A stretch of DNA of 64,000 nt, taken from the NCBI GenBank assembly GCA_028752905.1, contig JAQNBH010000010.1, positions 11,317,993 to 11,381,992 on the forward strand. Direction: 5' to 3'. Both the position numbers and the translations under genes were made by a program. This document shows positions 1 to 11,285 of the stretch, piece after piece. A model generated the notes under the pieces. The model ran no database searches, had not been told where the DNA came from, and saw only the letters and a program-made list of their open reading frames with translations. This DNA comes from Cladorhizidae sp. MBARI D1340-BT2 (lineage: Eukaryota; Porifera; Demospongiae; Poecilosclerida; Cladorhizidae). Positions within the stretch are counted from its first letter, which is position 1. Each line of letters opens with the position of its first letter.

Positions 1-389
1 TTTCCACATTGGTCACATGCTGGACGCATGTGCTTAGTTGTGTTTTAGTAGCACGAGTACATGGGGAATACATAGCTACAGGTATAGCAGGCTAACATTA
101 GTCTTAGCATCTCATTATTCCTGATGAAAGCTAGAGCATCTGGTTGAAATGCCGAGAGAATACAATTTAAAGTTGTTTATTGAGAAGGTTATTGTAAGAG
201 TATAAATGACTTTCTTGATCTTCAAGTTCGACTCCTCTGACATAACTGACCTTGTCCCACACGTCCTTTTACAAGAGGAAAACTGAGTCTCCTGTGTCAA
301 CTAGCAGGGTGGTAGCATGCGTGATGACTTTGCCACAAGCAGTATAGCAAGAAATGCTAACTTTAGGTATATGGGCCCATCATCATTAT

Positions 390-990
390 ACTTCTACGGA
401 AGGTTCTTCATGTAGAAGGAGTCCCGGTTTCCTGCTGGTCCAGTTGTGAAGAGCAACAATTTCGCCCACTTCTACCACATTTCCAACAGGTTCATCAGCA
501 GTCCACTGCCTAGAACTTCTTGGGTCCTGGTCATGGTAATTTACTCTCATGGAAGTGTTTGTTACCATCCATGGCATACCCTCTCTCAACCTACTTGCTT
601 ATGAGTCTGAATAACTCATCTCTAGTTTATCAATCAATTTCTCGACTTCAGTAGCAAGATAATTTCTTTCAGAACCATGGATACTCGCCATGCCAATGGG
701 TTGTGGTACTTCCAGGGGCTTCCTCTCAACACTTACAACCATCATCTCAGGAGTCAGTTATGAATTGAGCTCCAGAATGGCCGCAACTGCTTTGTCCAGT
801 GTCTGTGGGAATTTCTGCTTAACACCAAATGCGACATGGCTGTTGTCAAGATATGCAAAGTAAGTGTTTGGAGCTAGTGTTTCCTTAGCATTCTCTCCCA
901 AGTCTGGTAGGCCTTGTGTGCTAACAATCCAAGGTTATCAAGGTATGTTGAGTACCTTTATAGGCACTTTTTCTTTGAAAATACAATCAG
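390..990 (-). pseudogene. Ty3/Gypsy-like gag remnant
   Basis: Minus-strand translation, with stops and a frame change near 905-925, gives a capsid-like block. It contains an AHKAY-type segment, then DLGENAKETL, then FGVKQKFPQTLDKAVAAILEL. That is the usual pattern of retrotransposon capsid C-terminal helices, in which a hydrophobic 'rP.tL.eAv..A.elE' helix ends the domain. A 67-aa open stretch follows at 386-589 and is not recognised further. No LTR, zinc knuckle or pol was seen with it; its pol would lie left of the window. It lies downstream of the Gypsy-1 integrase on the same strand but is not part of that element. Family call is fairly sure; exact limits are not. Confidence 0.55.
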
Positions 991-2165
991 GAACACAAAA
1001 AAAAACTATGCCGGAGTCAACTCTGCAGTTGTAACTCCCCAACAGGTGGTTATCAAAATGCCCAAATTTGGTCTACAGCCTCCCAAAGCTCTCAAGTGTG
1101 ATATCCGTGGCCACAATTGATAGCAACTGCATTTTTAATGAGTGGCAGGCCACCACATTTGCAAGACAAGCAAAAAGCCAAGGATCACCTTCTCATCACC
1201 ATATCTTGGCCATAGAGTACTTGTAGTAAACAAAATCTGATTCATGAGCAATAAAACAGCTCTCAAATTACTCACCACTTTTTTGGGGAGTGAACTCTAG
1301 TCAAGTGTCTTATACACATTTGAGGCCCACATGTTCAATTTCGAGGTGAATCAGGAGTACTGGTACCCCTGCTCACCGACCACTTGCACAAGGTGTATGC
1401 ATCCTTTGGTCAAGTGCAGTTCAGTTTGTAATTAAACGAAGTATGCTTAATTCTACCGGTGAGTTTGCATGCAAAGAGAAAAAAGAGTTGAAGACAACTA
1501 TCACACAGAACCATCAATCCAAGTGTTTAAGAAGAGTGGGACTTCATGATGATCTATCTTTAAATGCTCTACTCAGCAAAGCAAGATCACAAGAAGTGTG
1601 TGAAGAGTAAGCAAAAGGCAGACAATGCATATAACATCAGAAGCAGTACATTTTCTTCAGTGCAAGATAAGACTCAAGAAATGGCAGCCACCACGGACAA
1701 ATGCAGGTCAGACATGTCATAAGTGGTTTTTTGTGTCCCCATAGAAATGGACTGTATCCAAAAAATAGCCAAAGTTGCAATGAATAAGGTAAAAATAACC
1801 ACTTGCTAAACTATGTCACCCAAAGTAGGACAGATGATAAGGTCAAGATGGACTACGTGAATTGAAATCCAGAGTTAAGCACAGGCCAGAATCACATGTT
1901 CATCAAGTACTATCAGAGCCAAATGCACAGAGTGATAGCAGTAATGAATATCTATACACTCTAGTTGACAACACTAGCAATATGGCACCAAAATGAAGTG
2001 TGAAAATCAATGAAATTACAATCACTATGATAAATTAATATGGGAGCATCCATTGACATCATAGACGATAGCCATAGTATAAAGTATACCATATGCACAC
2101 ATGATTTACAACCCTAAACAAAGTGAATGTTTGAATATTGTGCAGACTCACAACTTGCAGTAAAT
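991..2165. other. No gene recognised
   Basis: I see no sustained reading frame on either strand and no family I recognise. The 3' LTR expected for Gypsy-1 should lie here, but no sequence like its 5' LTR (9501-9806) was found. Confidence 0.5.
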
Positions 2166-2169
2166 TGTA

Positions 2170-3251
2170 ATGTGGTCAACTCCAGGTGGGTTCAATGATC
2201 ATTCACATGGTGTGGTTGCTGTTTCACTATCTTGAGCCTCAGAAATGTCTCAATGTCGTAGTCGCTTGACATGCACAATTCTGAATCAGTTGCTATCCTG
2301 AATTTCAACATTTAGCGAGCTCTTGATCAATTTCACCAACCAACCTCCCTCCCATCGAGGTTCCAACTTTCCAGCAGTGGGTACAGAGAGCCAAACAGTG
2401 CCACCTACTGCAAATTGAGGAGTTGCGTGTTGGTCATATGTGCACTTTTGCAAGTGCGCAGCAGAAACAAGGTTTGCTTTCACAAAATCTCTGAGTTCTG
2501 CTAATTTTGCCTGCAGGTTCTCAGGGTTTATCTGAGCATCAAATGCAGCTGACTTGGTGAGAGATACCTTAGTGGTTCCTTCCATACATCAAGAGAAACA
2601 GAGTGGAGAGAGTAGACGAGTGGATGGATGTGCGATAGGCATGTAGAACGAGTGGTAGATGTTTTCCCCAGTGGTCTTGTTGGTCTACATAGCTCCACAA
2701 AAATCGCTCAATCATTCCATCTCCTTGAAGATGATATGCTGTAGTTCTGGACTTCTTTACCCCAAATGCTTCCAATGCATGTGCAAGGACTGTGCTTTCA
2801 AAATTATGTCCTTGATCTGAGTGCGAGATTGCAGGCTGACCAAATGTAGAGATCAACTTTATCAATTCCCTTATGATACTGTTTGCTGTCTGATCTGGCA
2901 TGGTGTTGATTCTCCACACTTTGTAAAATAGTCTTGAATCACTAGTAGATTACGATTGTTATTGCAGGAGATGGGAACTTCTAACACATCAACAGCTAGC
3001 ATTTCCCAAGGCTTGCCAATGGGAACATTTGTCAATGGTGCTCATTGGGGCATTGTGAGCTTTGACTGTTGGCACTTTACACACTCTCTACAGTACTGTT
3101 GTACACCCCCTGCCATACTCACCCAGTAAGCCTCCTGCTGTAGTTGCTGAAGAGTTCTCTCTGCACCTTGATGTCCTGCAGCTGAAATGTCATGATTACG
3201 CATGAGAGCTTGTTTGTGCAGAAGGACAGGCACAGTTACAGCATTGCACAT
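2170..3251 (-). pseudogene. Gypsy-1 integrase
   Basis: Integrase of Gypsy-1, the enzyme that inserts the cDNA into host DNA. Three pieces are visible. The N-terminal H2C2 zinc-binding domain (3251-3042) has HDISAAGHQG followed by CRECVKCQQ. The catalytic core (about 3040-2569) has the three acidic positions, seen as AVDVLEVP, HSDQGHNFES and MIERF. The C-terminal domain (2585-2190) has the usual GGxW segment (EGGWLVKLI) and ends with a HVKRLRH-type motif near 2220. Stop codons separate the pieces, and the core overlaps the C-terminal piece in another frame at 2569-2585, so the gene is dead. Confidence 0.75.
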
Positions 3252-3499
3252 AGGGTTGGGTAAATAGCATCAGTAGAGTACACCATCGATAACTCTAAGC
3301 TGTCCTACAGGTTCATATACCTGCGCCAAGGATAACGGGCCCATTCTCAGCCACGAGGAGGACTTGACACTGCTTGTAGCTTGTATAACTTTTGAAATGA
3401 TATTATCAGCTTGTTGCACAGTTCAGTGGTGGAAAATGAGGAAGAGCTAGGAGAGCACAATGAAGACTTTCCAATCGTGAGAGTGCATCTGTATTAGTG

Positions 3500-3835
3500 T
3501 TGAGTGTGAGACTTTTCGATACACAACTTGAAAATTATACTCTCTAAGAGCTTGTGCCCAATGACAGAGCATACCCTCCATCTTTTGGGCTGAAAGCTAC
3601 TGCAATGGGGCATGTTACATAAAGCATTTGAAATGTCTTCCAAGAAGATAATGACGAAATTACTTCACTGTGTATAAGATTGCCAAACATTCTCTCTGGA
3701 TTACGCTGTACTGCCGCTTTGACTGTGTTAATTAACAACTGGCATACGCGATGCCATGTCCATCCTGTTCTAACACTGCTCCAATACCAGCAGCACTTGC
3801 ATCTGTTTGCAGATTTAATTCTGGGGAGAACTGAT
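3500..3835 (-). pseudogene. Gypsy-1 RNase H
   Basis: Short RNase H remnant. Reading minus from about 3830 gives LQTDASAAGIGAVLEQDGHG, the typical first strand with its catalytic aspartate (TDAS). It is followed by a degraded stretch (3738-3544) where the usual ExExxAI helix is no longer clear. It lies between the RT and the integrase zinc finger, as in standard Ty3/Gypsy pol. Confidence 0.6.
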
Positions 3836-3959
3836 CAAAATAGGGATATGCCAAGATAGGAGCACTGATGAGATGTTCCTTCAGGGTATTGGAGAATATC
3901 TTTCATGGTCCCAAGAGAATGGCATGCCCTTCTTTGTCAAAGCATTTAGCGGTGCTATA

Positions 3960-4820
3960 ATTTTGAAAACTTGGGTATATATCTCCTATAATAGGATGCG
4001 AGCTCAATTAAGTGGTGGGCTGCTTTGATGTCCATTGGTTCTGGAATTTGTAATACTGCTTGGATCTTCTGCGGATCTGGGGACATGCCTATTCCTGTAA
4101 AAGTGTGGCCTAGATATCCAACTGTAAGGAGTCTGATGTGGCATTTCTTCCCTCGTAGTGTAAGGCCATCAGCCAGCAGACATTCAAAGACATCTCATAG
4201 GTGAGCACAATATGCTTTTTCATGCAGCGAGTGCACCAAAATATCATCTAAGTAGATCATCACAATGGGAAGACCTGGTAACACTTTATCTATGAGATGT
4301 TGATAGGAGCTGGGTGCTCCAGAATATCCAAAACGCATTCATTTAAACTGGAACAGACCCATTCTGGACCCAAACTGGAACAGACCCATTCTGGACCCTG
4401 GGCATAATGCTATTTTCTCTTGGTCGTTTGTAGTCCACTCTGTAAGTCCAATGTTGAGAATAGGGTTGAGCCTGACAACTGGTCCTGAACTTCATCAGGT
4501 AAGAGTAGAGGGTAAGCATATTTTGTGGTATTGATATTAAGTTCCCTATAATCAATACACCCGATTTCTTTGGAACAAATACCGCTGGTGCCATCCAAAG
4601 GCTAGAACATTCTTCAATTATGCCCTGCTCTAGCATAGTGTGAAGTAAGTTTTCAATTTCCCCTCGATAATGTGCTGGTATGCAACATGGCGGGAGTTTG
4701 ATATGATTGCCCTTTGTAGAGTGCAAGGGAGCCTCTGTTACACCTGGTGTTGTTTGGAATATGGCTTGGAATTCCTGTACAATATCTGCAAGAATAGACC
4801 TCGGACACTCAGGCAATTTA
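3960..4820 (-). pseudogene. Gypsy-1 reverse transcriptase
   Basis: Reverse transcriptase of Gypsy-1. The start carries PAHYRGEIENLLHTMLEQGI and WMAPAVFVPKK. The fingers/palm region follows with SGAPSSYQHLIDKVLPGL, and the active-site box is intact as IYLDDILVHS at about 4265-4235 (minus). After it come LTVGYLGHTFTGIG and LIELASYYRRYIPKFSK, the usual RT-to-RNase H linker. There are several frame changes. An exact 27-bp tandem duplication at 4345-4398 adds nine codons just before the SGAPSS motif. Confidence 0.75.
4345..4398. repeat. 27-bp perfect tandem duplication in RT
   Basis: Two adjacent, identical 27-bp units (4345-4371 and 4372-4398) begin aaactggaacagaccc. The length is a multiple of three, so on the minus strand it duplicates nine codons (GSRMGLFQF-type) of the Gypsy-1 RT without changing frame. 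Confidence 0.9.
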
Positions 4821-4989
4821 AATCTTGTTTGGTTTGTAATAGATCAAGCCAGCACATTCCCTCCACTACATCTGTCCCCAGCAGTTCGATTTCTGCAATA
4901 ACACCTGCTTTACCCAGAAGCTTCATATATCAGCAAAACAGGGTCCACCTTCTATTTATTGTTGATGCTGCAGTGGTATTATGGATCAT

Positions 4990-5469
4990 TGCACAGATTG
5001 TTTCGTAAAATCAAGAACCACATCATGTTTGCATAGGAAATCTACTCCTAGAATTAAAGGTGATACTAAAGTATCCACTACAACAACATTATGTTGACTT
5101 GTAGCCCACCAATGTGTATAGGAACACAGATGTATGGGCAGCTATTGTCCTGATGCCATCATCAGGCGTAGTTGTGTTGGGCCATCGATGTGGATAACTC
5201 CCTTTGCATGCGTGAGAACCTCCTTCTGCATCAGAAATACAGATGATTTAGACTCCAACGTCATCTCTACTTCAATCGCACCTAACCTCCCCATTGTATC
5301 AGCTCTCTTGGATTTAACCGCTTCTACAGTCACGACACTCAAGTCGTGAGGGCTCATTGGGGATAGTGATGCCTGTTGCCCCTGACAGACATCCGTCGTT
5401 TCCCTGGTAGCAGTTTCTGGCCAGATGTCCGGCTTATTCCACACATAAAACACTGTCGAGTGTCTGGCC
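4990..5469 (-). pseudogene. Gypsy-1 gag zinc knuckle and protease
   Basis: Minus-strand reading from 5469 gives a CCHC zinc knuckle split by a one-base frame change: CFMCGISR in one frame and HLARNC in the next. About 250 bp further on is a protease-like segment, with IIHIDGPTQL-type sequence and, near 5060, ILGVDFL (the usual C-terminal strand of retroviral-type aspartic proteases). The catalytic DTG was not seen cleanly. The left TIR of hAT-C (5470) directly abuts the coding sequence, so gag is cut here. Confidence 0.6.
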
Positions 5470-5883
5470 CAGGGGCGGATCTAGACACTTGAATTGACAA
5501 ACTTCCAAGTTAATCATTTTATGTCCAACTCCCATATCAGTGTGCTAACAGTGTGATTTCTTTGTTCGTTCATTTATTGGTAATTATGTTAATTCATTTG
5601 CTGTACATTGTTATATAGTAAAATTAACTGCCTTCACTGCAAATCTACTCAGACTGTCTTTAACTACCACTATTTGAAACACATAATTACTCATCATAAT
5701 TTTAAATGAAAGTCCTGATTAACATAATGAATGGTACACATTATAAGAATCTTAGACGATGTAGATGTTTACGTGCAAATACATTAAGAACTTCTTCAAC
5801 ATCAATGTTAATACTATAATGAATGTGGACTAAGGCCAATCCATTAAGTCTTTCTTCCCCCTTTGATGAGCGAATGTATGTTT

Positions 5884-6660
5884 TCAGCCTCTTGAGTGCT
5901 CCAAAAGAATGCTCACACTCATATGTGCTGACAGGAAGTGTGCAATGATCTTGAGCATCTTGGTGATGTTTGGAAATAGAACTTTGTCCCTAACTTGCAA
6001 AGTCTTGAGAGCTGTTTTAGGTAAACAAACCTGATTTCTCCACCACCTCTCCCACACATCAAGTTCAGCAATAATAAAATCTGATTCAACATCATCAGCA
6101 TAAGCATAGCAAAAGGCCATGAAATCCTTCTTCCAGGTTGTATTATGTAGCACAGGTATTACTGCATTGCCACCTGGTATATGCTGTTGACCATCAGTAA
6201 ATCTGTTACCGATTTGAAGGATAATGTGGTCCAGAAAAGGTATAGACAGACACCTCCGATAATATTTCTCCACACTCTCAGCAGGCACGTTTCCTCTATT
6301 TCTCTGTGGGCAACATAAACGTGGAATCTTCATTTCTGTATCAAACTTTTCAGCCACTTCCTCAGCAGTGTCAAGTCACTTTCTGTGGTAGTCTAAAACT
6401 CTGCACGAGGGTCTTTTTTACAATTTCTACATTTCTATATGCCTGATCAAGTTCAATTGACTTTCCCTGCAATTTGATAGTGAGGCCTCTGGTATATGCT
6501 AGAATCTCTTTGCAGACAATCAGGGACATAATGAAATCACTTTGAGTGATAGCATGAAATAAGCCATTAGGTTTTGAAATACTTTCTGTATTAAAGGATC
6601 GCAGTCATTTCTTATGTAGGGTCCAAGCTCACTACAACCGGGCAGTATATGGTGTCCAAC
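5884..6660 (-). pseudogene. hAT-C transposase, C-terminal part
   Basis: A 157-aa open stretch (6357-5884) contains PRLCCPQRNRGNVPAESVEKYYRR, then FLDHIILQIGNRF, and ends in LPKTALKTLQVRDKVLFPNITKML. This is the region before the dimerisation domain in the hAT proteins related to the 52-kDa repressor of PKR inhibitor / ZMYM1 group. Upstream, to about 6660, fragments such as GCSELGPYIRND also fit. The final hAT dimerisation motif is lost or out of frame in 5470-5880. The gene is broken. Confidence 0.6.
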
Positions 6661-8220
6661 GAGTCAAGTCTTTCGATCTGTCTATACACAAATATAATAT
6701 AATGGCAATAATATTCTTGTGGAAATAAATTATTTTATCACCTTGTTCTGCACAAGTCGATCAACTTGTGCTTTGACTGTGAACACAATCCAGTAATTTT
6801 AACATCAAACACAGCATGTCTCTTTGGAGAAAAGTAAAAAAAAATGAAACTTCTGTCACAGTGCCCATCATATTTCTCACCATCGGCTGTATAGATTTCT
6901 GTAAATTGAGAGAATTTTTTTTAATACAATATGTAGCGTATAGAACAAGCTTTCATCACACACAAGTTAAGTTTATGGCTTGTGCAGTGGCATGAGGATA
7001 GGGTTGCTTAATCCTAGCAGCAGCTCCTCTTTACTACCTGAATATTACCAGCACCATCATCGTACTGTCCTCTACATAAATAGAATAATAATAACTGGGA
7101 GCAACATAGATATGCACTCTATCATACCTGCAATATGACATATCCAAACCTAACTTGGTGATGAATTCTGTGATTGTTCTTGCAATAGCTTTCCTTGCAT
7201 GCAAGAAATCCTAAAAAATCTGCTCTAATTTCATTATAAACTTCACTATTATAAGAACAGTCAATTGTTCTATATTACTGCTTTATCTCCCATTATAGTG
7301 AAGTATTTAGATCTTTTACTATCAAATCACGAACATATTCTCCACATCAGTTAATAATATGTTCATTTTCAATTGTTTTCGACCTGTAGGTTGCATTTTT
7401 TTAAATATTCTCTAGCTGAGACTCCAAAATCTTGTCACCTGATTCAATTAAAAATTCCAGTAACTTCTGAAAATTTTCAAAGTTACTTTCTTCATCAAAA
7501 TACTGACTATCGTCTTTGTGACCATGCAGTGATATATTTTGCATCCCACAAAATATTACAGTTGTCAAAATAGAAGATAGCTTACTTCTATTTTCTTGAA
7601 TGGTTTTAGCTATAGCTTGATCAATTTGTTGCTGTACTGGTGTCCTTCATGGACTTCCAAAATTCTACTGCCATTTTATGAACTTCAGAATTGGACTGGT
7701 GCTCTTTAAATGTTCGAGTTGCTGAGGTCCATGTGTTTATAGTTATGTTTAAGAGCCTATCCAATTTCAGACCCTTTTTACCAGTTTGTTTGGCAAATAA
7801 TACACGTGGGAGACAGTATGCACCATCCTTTAAAGCAGAGTATACTACTAACCACAGATATTGTTGAAGCCATTAATTAAATGCTCTCTTGTTACCGTAC
7901 TCCTTCTTGGGAAATGAAAACTTTTTATGACATCTTTAAGGACTTCTCATTTATCTTGGGAGTCCATGTTATTAATTGTACCTATGTCTCATACCTGCAC
8001 CTGATTTGCTGAACTCAGTGATGTAACCTTCTCACTGTTTCCTTGAGAGACAAGCTCAAGTAGATTCTGATTGATGCTCATGTGAAGTACTACAATCTAA
8101 ATCATCAGGTAAAACACCATTTATTCTACAGCACCATTGATTACAAAATAACAGTGACAATTATCTAATTCCATAGATTGTAACTAGCACAATCTTCTAG
8201 CTATAGCTATGCAGTCAAGA

Positions 8221-8543
8221 GTTGCCAACTCTCACGCTTTTATGCTCTGGAGGCTCAGTCTCATGCCAAACCAAACAAATCTGGCATGAGATTTGCGACG
8301 TTAGAAGCAGTCATCATAAAAAAGTGACCACACCGTAGTTTATCTAAATTTGTTGCAGTATTTTCAGCAGGAGATAGGCGAAGAGTATCCTGGAGTCGAT
8401 CCGGGTACCTGCCACAGTTAATAAGTGAACGATCTACAGTGAAATGCCACATAGGGAACAAGTAGCCATTGACTCGCATGCCAGATGTATCTACTATATA
8501 TATAGTTGAATTACACGCTAGCAATATCATAAAAGTTGGCAAC
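8221..8543. mobile_element. Small inverted-repeat (MITE-like) sequence
   Basis: The ends are roughly inverted: gttgccaact...tttatg (8221-8244) against cataaaagttggcaac (8528-8543). Inside is a perfect 9-bp hairpin (tctcatgcc at 8259-8267, ggcatgaga at 8283-8291). At 323 bp with no useful coding capacity, it looks like a non-autonomous DNA element nested in hAT-C. No target duplication was established. Confidence 0.35.
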
Positions 8544-8785
8544 CCTGCATGATAGCTATTGCTAGAAGTAAGCTATCATTCTGTACTTGTCTGTTATTTT
8601 TTAAACCTTGAGCAGCTTTTTTCTTATTTTTCAAGCCAAAATCAAACAAGTTCTGCACCGGTATTCCTTTTGGCCTTGCTTATATAGTGGTTACCCTTTT
8701 TTGATCAATTTAAAAGGTCAGAGGTCACCAAAAATTTGACTGTCTTCTGGAACACTAAGGAAGACTGCCTAGATCTGCTGGATGG

Positions 8786-9400
8786 GCCATTCTGATTGTG
8801 AATAGGGCAATCACGCTGCAAGTGTCATGTTCGGTTGCATTCAAAATATCATCTTGGTTGATAGTGCTGTTGGTTGTTTCATCGGAGGAAATGTTCCTGC
8901 CGGCAGTATACTTGATGCATTTACTTATTTACTTGTTCCACTAGTAGGGCGATCTGGTCCTTGAGCAAAACTACCCCGTTGTGTGTCTCTGAAACAGCTG
9001 CAACACTTCGACTTGGGTCATCAAGTGTCATTACTAATCGAGCATTCAACACAGCAGCCTCCAGTGTAGTTAGTTCTCCTGTTGCTCTCAGTTGCTACCC
9101 CACACTATCTGGTATTCCTGTTACAAACTGGTGTAATAATAACTGATTGCGGGCATCTTTCTCTGCCAGCATGGCTTGATCTAGCAACTTCTTAACTTCA
9201 TGAACAAACACGGATAGTGCTTCTCCTGGTTGCAACTTACATTTGTGAAAGTTTTCCAGCGACATAAACTCCGTTGGGCTAAAGGCAGCCGCAATTTCCT
9301 TTTTGGCCATAGCGTAATCTCCCTGTTGTTCCAGGCTGAGTTCAAGCCATAATGCCAGTGCTTCTCATTCCAAGAGGGTCGGGAATTTGCATTCATTTAT
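8786..9400 (-). pseudogene. Gypsy-1 gag
   Basis: Capsid part of Gypsy-1. The open stretch 9310-9095 reads SPTEFMSLENFHKCKLQPGE, then LSVFVHEVKKLLDQAM and LLHQFVTGIPDSV, a normal capsid helix series. Near 8860-8805 is a dead zinc knuckle: the four ligand positions read Y..C...*H....C, so the first cysteine (TGT to TAT) and the glycine (GGA to TGA) are mutated. Together with the knuckle at 5440-5400, gag seems to have had two knuckles, with hAT-C inserted between them. Confidence 0.65.
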
Positions 9401-9481
9401 CGGTTAGCTATACAGCTATCTCATATCTCTGAAAATATTCCCGTTTGGAAAAGGCTTGGGATATATACTGATGTGATGCTC

Positions 9482-9499
9482 AACCATTCTCTCCTACCA
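9482..9499 (-). other. Gypsy-1 primer-binding site (initiator Met tRNA type)
   Basis: The minus strand reads TGGTAGGAGAGAATGGTT directly downstream of the LTR. It differs at only about two positions from the complement of the 3' end of animal initiator-methionine tRNA as I know it. This site primes minus-strand DNA synthesis and fixes the LTR inner edge. Confidence 0.75.
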
Positions 9500-9500
9500 A

Positions 9501-9806
9501 TGTAAGAATCAACAGGTCTCTTAGTATTCAAAGTTTTGTATATCTGACAAGACATTTACAACTCAACAACTCAGCCCACCTAGCTCAGTCACATGATCAC
9601 ATCTACACATCCATATATGTATATATCCCTGTACAATCATCAAGGTGTGTATCATTACAATTATGCAATCATCACTAATTACAATTTCAGTGCAACTGCA
9701 ATTAGCCTACACTGCCAGAACCATTCTCAACTGCTTAAACCTTAATGTTACTACTCCCACCAGACTGACAGTTGGTCCCCTTTTATAGGGTGCCGGAGCT
9801 GCCACA
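9501..9806 (-). repeat. Gypsy-1 5' LTR
   Basis: About 306 bp, beginning TGTGGCAGC and ending ATTCTTACA on the minus strand (TGT...ACA ends). A TATA box (CCTATAAAAGGGG) lies about 15-25 bp inside the 5' edge, at about 9779-9791. The PBS follows immediately at 9499. No second copy was found in the window, so the assignment rests on the ends, TATA box and PBS. Confidence 0.65.
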
Positions 9807-11163
9807 CAAAATATGAGCATATATGGAAATAATAATAACGTACTATTCAGATCATTACATTTATGCATTACTTAATCGCAATGTTCTCTCTAACCTACTA
9901 TGCTAAACGGTCCTTCACAATTTTTTTCTTGGTGTCAGGGAGCCCTGAATGTAACAAGAGCTCTGCTCCCTGACCAATGCTTTCCCTTATTTCAAACTGG
10001 TCACTCATCCCAGCAGGCATATCCCCTTGATTGAGCATCAGCATTTCTGTTGGCTGTTCCTGAGCCTTGCAATACAGTGCATTGATATGGTTGCAGAGTC
10101 AGGGACCAGTTAATCAGACGTCCATTTTCATCTTTGCTATGTCTAGTTTATGATGGTCAGTCTATATGGTGAACGGCACCCCAGTGAGGTAGACCTTGAA
10201 GTTGAAGTGTTTCACTCCCTCCACCACACCCAGGTACTCATTTTCTACTGTGGCTTAGTTCCTCTGGTGTAGAAGGGCACTGGTCTGTTGATTCTGCCCT
10301 TGTTCAATGGACTGAGCACCAATCCCTATGATGGACATATCGGTCTGCGAGCACAATGGTTTGTCAAAGTACAGTCCCCATAAGTACTTAATTTGAGGTG
10401 AGGTCAGGCTTGAGTTTGTCTAATACCTCGCTGTGCTCTTGTTTCCCTGCTACACTGTGTGATGCCTCTTTCTCGGTCAGGTCCGACAACTGCTTTGGCA
10501 ATTTCTGTATTACACAACCATCCCAAGGAAAATTATGACATCTTTCTTCCTTCTGGGTACTTCAAACTCTGTCACTGATCTAACCTTTGGCTTTTTTGGT
10601 TGAACTTGACCATTTCCTATGACATGCCCTAGGTAGCTACACTCTGTCCTGCCACAGTTTCCGAAATACCTTCTCAAAGTTTGCATGTTCTTCCCAGTTT
10701 CGACTCCAATTACAACTTAGTTCATGTAGACCTTAGAAAAGTCCTAGAATTCTTCCGGCATACTGTTCAACATATGCTGAAAGATGGATAGTACCCTCAC
10801 CAGGTCGAAAAGCTTCACTTGAGGCTTGCACAGTGTCATCACAAAGGCAGTTTTGGCCTTTTCACTCAGGCTCCACCAGCAGTTCTCGGTAGTCCTTTGT
10901 CAAGTTGATCATCTACATGTAGCTATCTGGCCTTGCTGAGCCTGTCAATCAATTCTTCCTCTCTGGGTATTGGGTAGAGATATGGCTTGATGATCGCATT
11001 TAGCTTTTGGTACTGGATACAAAGACATCATGACCCTTCCTTCTATGGGACTAGCATATCTGGCAAAGCTATTGGCTGTGGTAGGCTTCTATGAGCCCTG
11101 CCTGTAGCAGCTGCTTCATCTCTTCCTGCACTGCTGCATACCTTACTTTGGGAAGTCTGTAGG
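9807..11163 (-). pseudogene. Gypsy-2 reverse transcriptase and RNase H
   Basis: The minus strand begins at 11163 with PYRLPKVRYAAVQEEMKQLL, the usual start of Gypsy RT. It continues through degraded palm segments (YQKLNAIIKPYLYPIP near 10980) and ends with the RNase H tail INWSLTLQPYQCTVLQGSG and NADAQSRG near 10030. About 100 bp later a TGTGAAGGACC-type sequence (9919) resembles the first bases of the Gypsy-3 LTR. No integrase follows RNase H, so this may be a second element with integrase upstream of RT, or a truncated one. It is cut at 11163 by hAT-A copy A and at about 9807 by Gypsy-1. Confidence 0.6.
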
Positions 11164-11285
11164 GAGGCCCGTACCCAGGGAGGGGTCGAGGGTTTTGATC
11201 GAACCCCCTTTCAACTCGCAGAAAAGCTGGTAAGGCACGTAACATCACATGTGCTTGTTTTTCTGAGCAGAGTTGGCAGCTGATA

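Larger units (their letters stand above)
5470..8785 (-). mobile_element. hAT-C DNA transposon inserted in Gypsy-1 gag
   Basis: The left end is the motif CAGGGGCGGATCTAG at 5470-5484. This closely resembles the ends of hAT-B (CAGGGGCAGATCCAG). The right end is degraded: ctagatctgctg at 8770-8781 looks like the reverse complement with three bases lost. Only the C-terminal part of a transposase is still readable (5884-6660). The rest has many stops, and a small inverted-repeat element sits inside near 8.2-8.5 kb. A target duplication could not be confirmed. The Gypsy-1 gag resumes on both sides, which fixes the element as an insertion. Confidence 0.65.
2170..9806 (-). mobile_element. Gypsy-1: Ty3/Gypsy LTR retrotransposon, interrupted by hAT-C
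   Basis: On the minus strand the parts run from high to low coordinate: LTR (9806-9501), initiator-Met-type PBS, gag (about 9400-8786, continuing 5469-5400 after the hAT-C insertion), protease (about 5400-4990), RT (about 4820-3960), RNase H (about 3830-3500), and integrase (3251-2170). This is the classical Ty3 domain order. Every module carries stops or frameshifts. No 3' LTR was identified, so the element is truncated or its left end has diverged. The right LTR lies against the end of a different Gypsy RT-RNase H block (Gypsy-2), suggesting insertion into that older element. Confidence 0.75.

Noticed and set aside
1..2160. 3' LTR of Gypsy-1
   Set aside because: I looked for sequence like 9501-9806 to the left of the integrase and found none.
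8760..8790. Target duplication for hAT-C
   Set aside because: ggcca on one side and gatgg on the other do not match; the right TIR has lost bases.
9482..9499. tRNA-like sequences at 9482, 18662 and 21506
   Set aside because: Each is only 17-19 nt complementary to a tRNA 3' end and sits just inside an LTR, so these are primer-binding sites. I found no full tRNA cloverleaf in the window.
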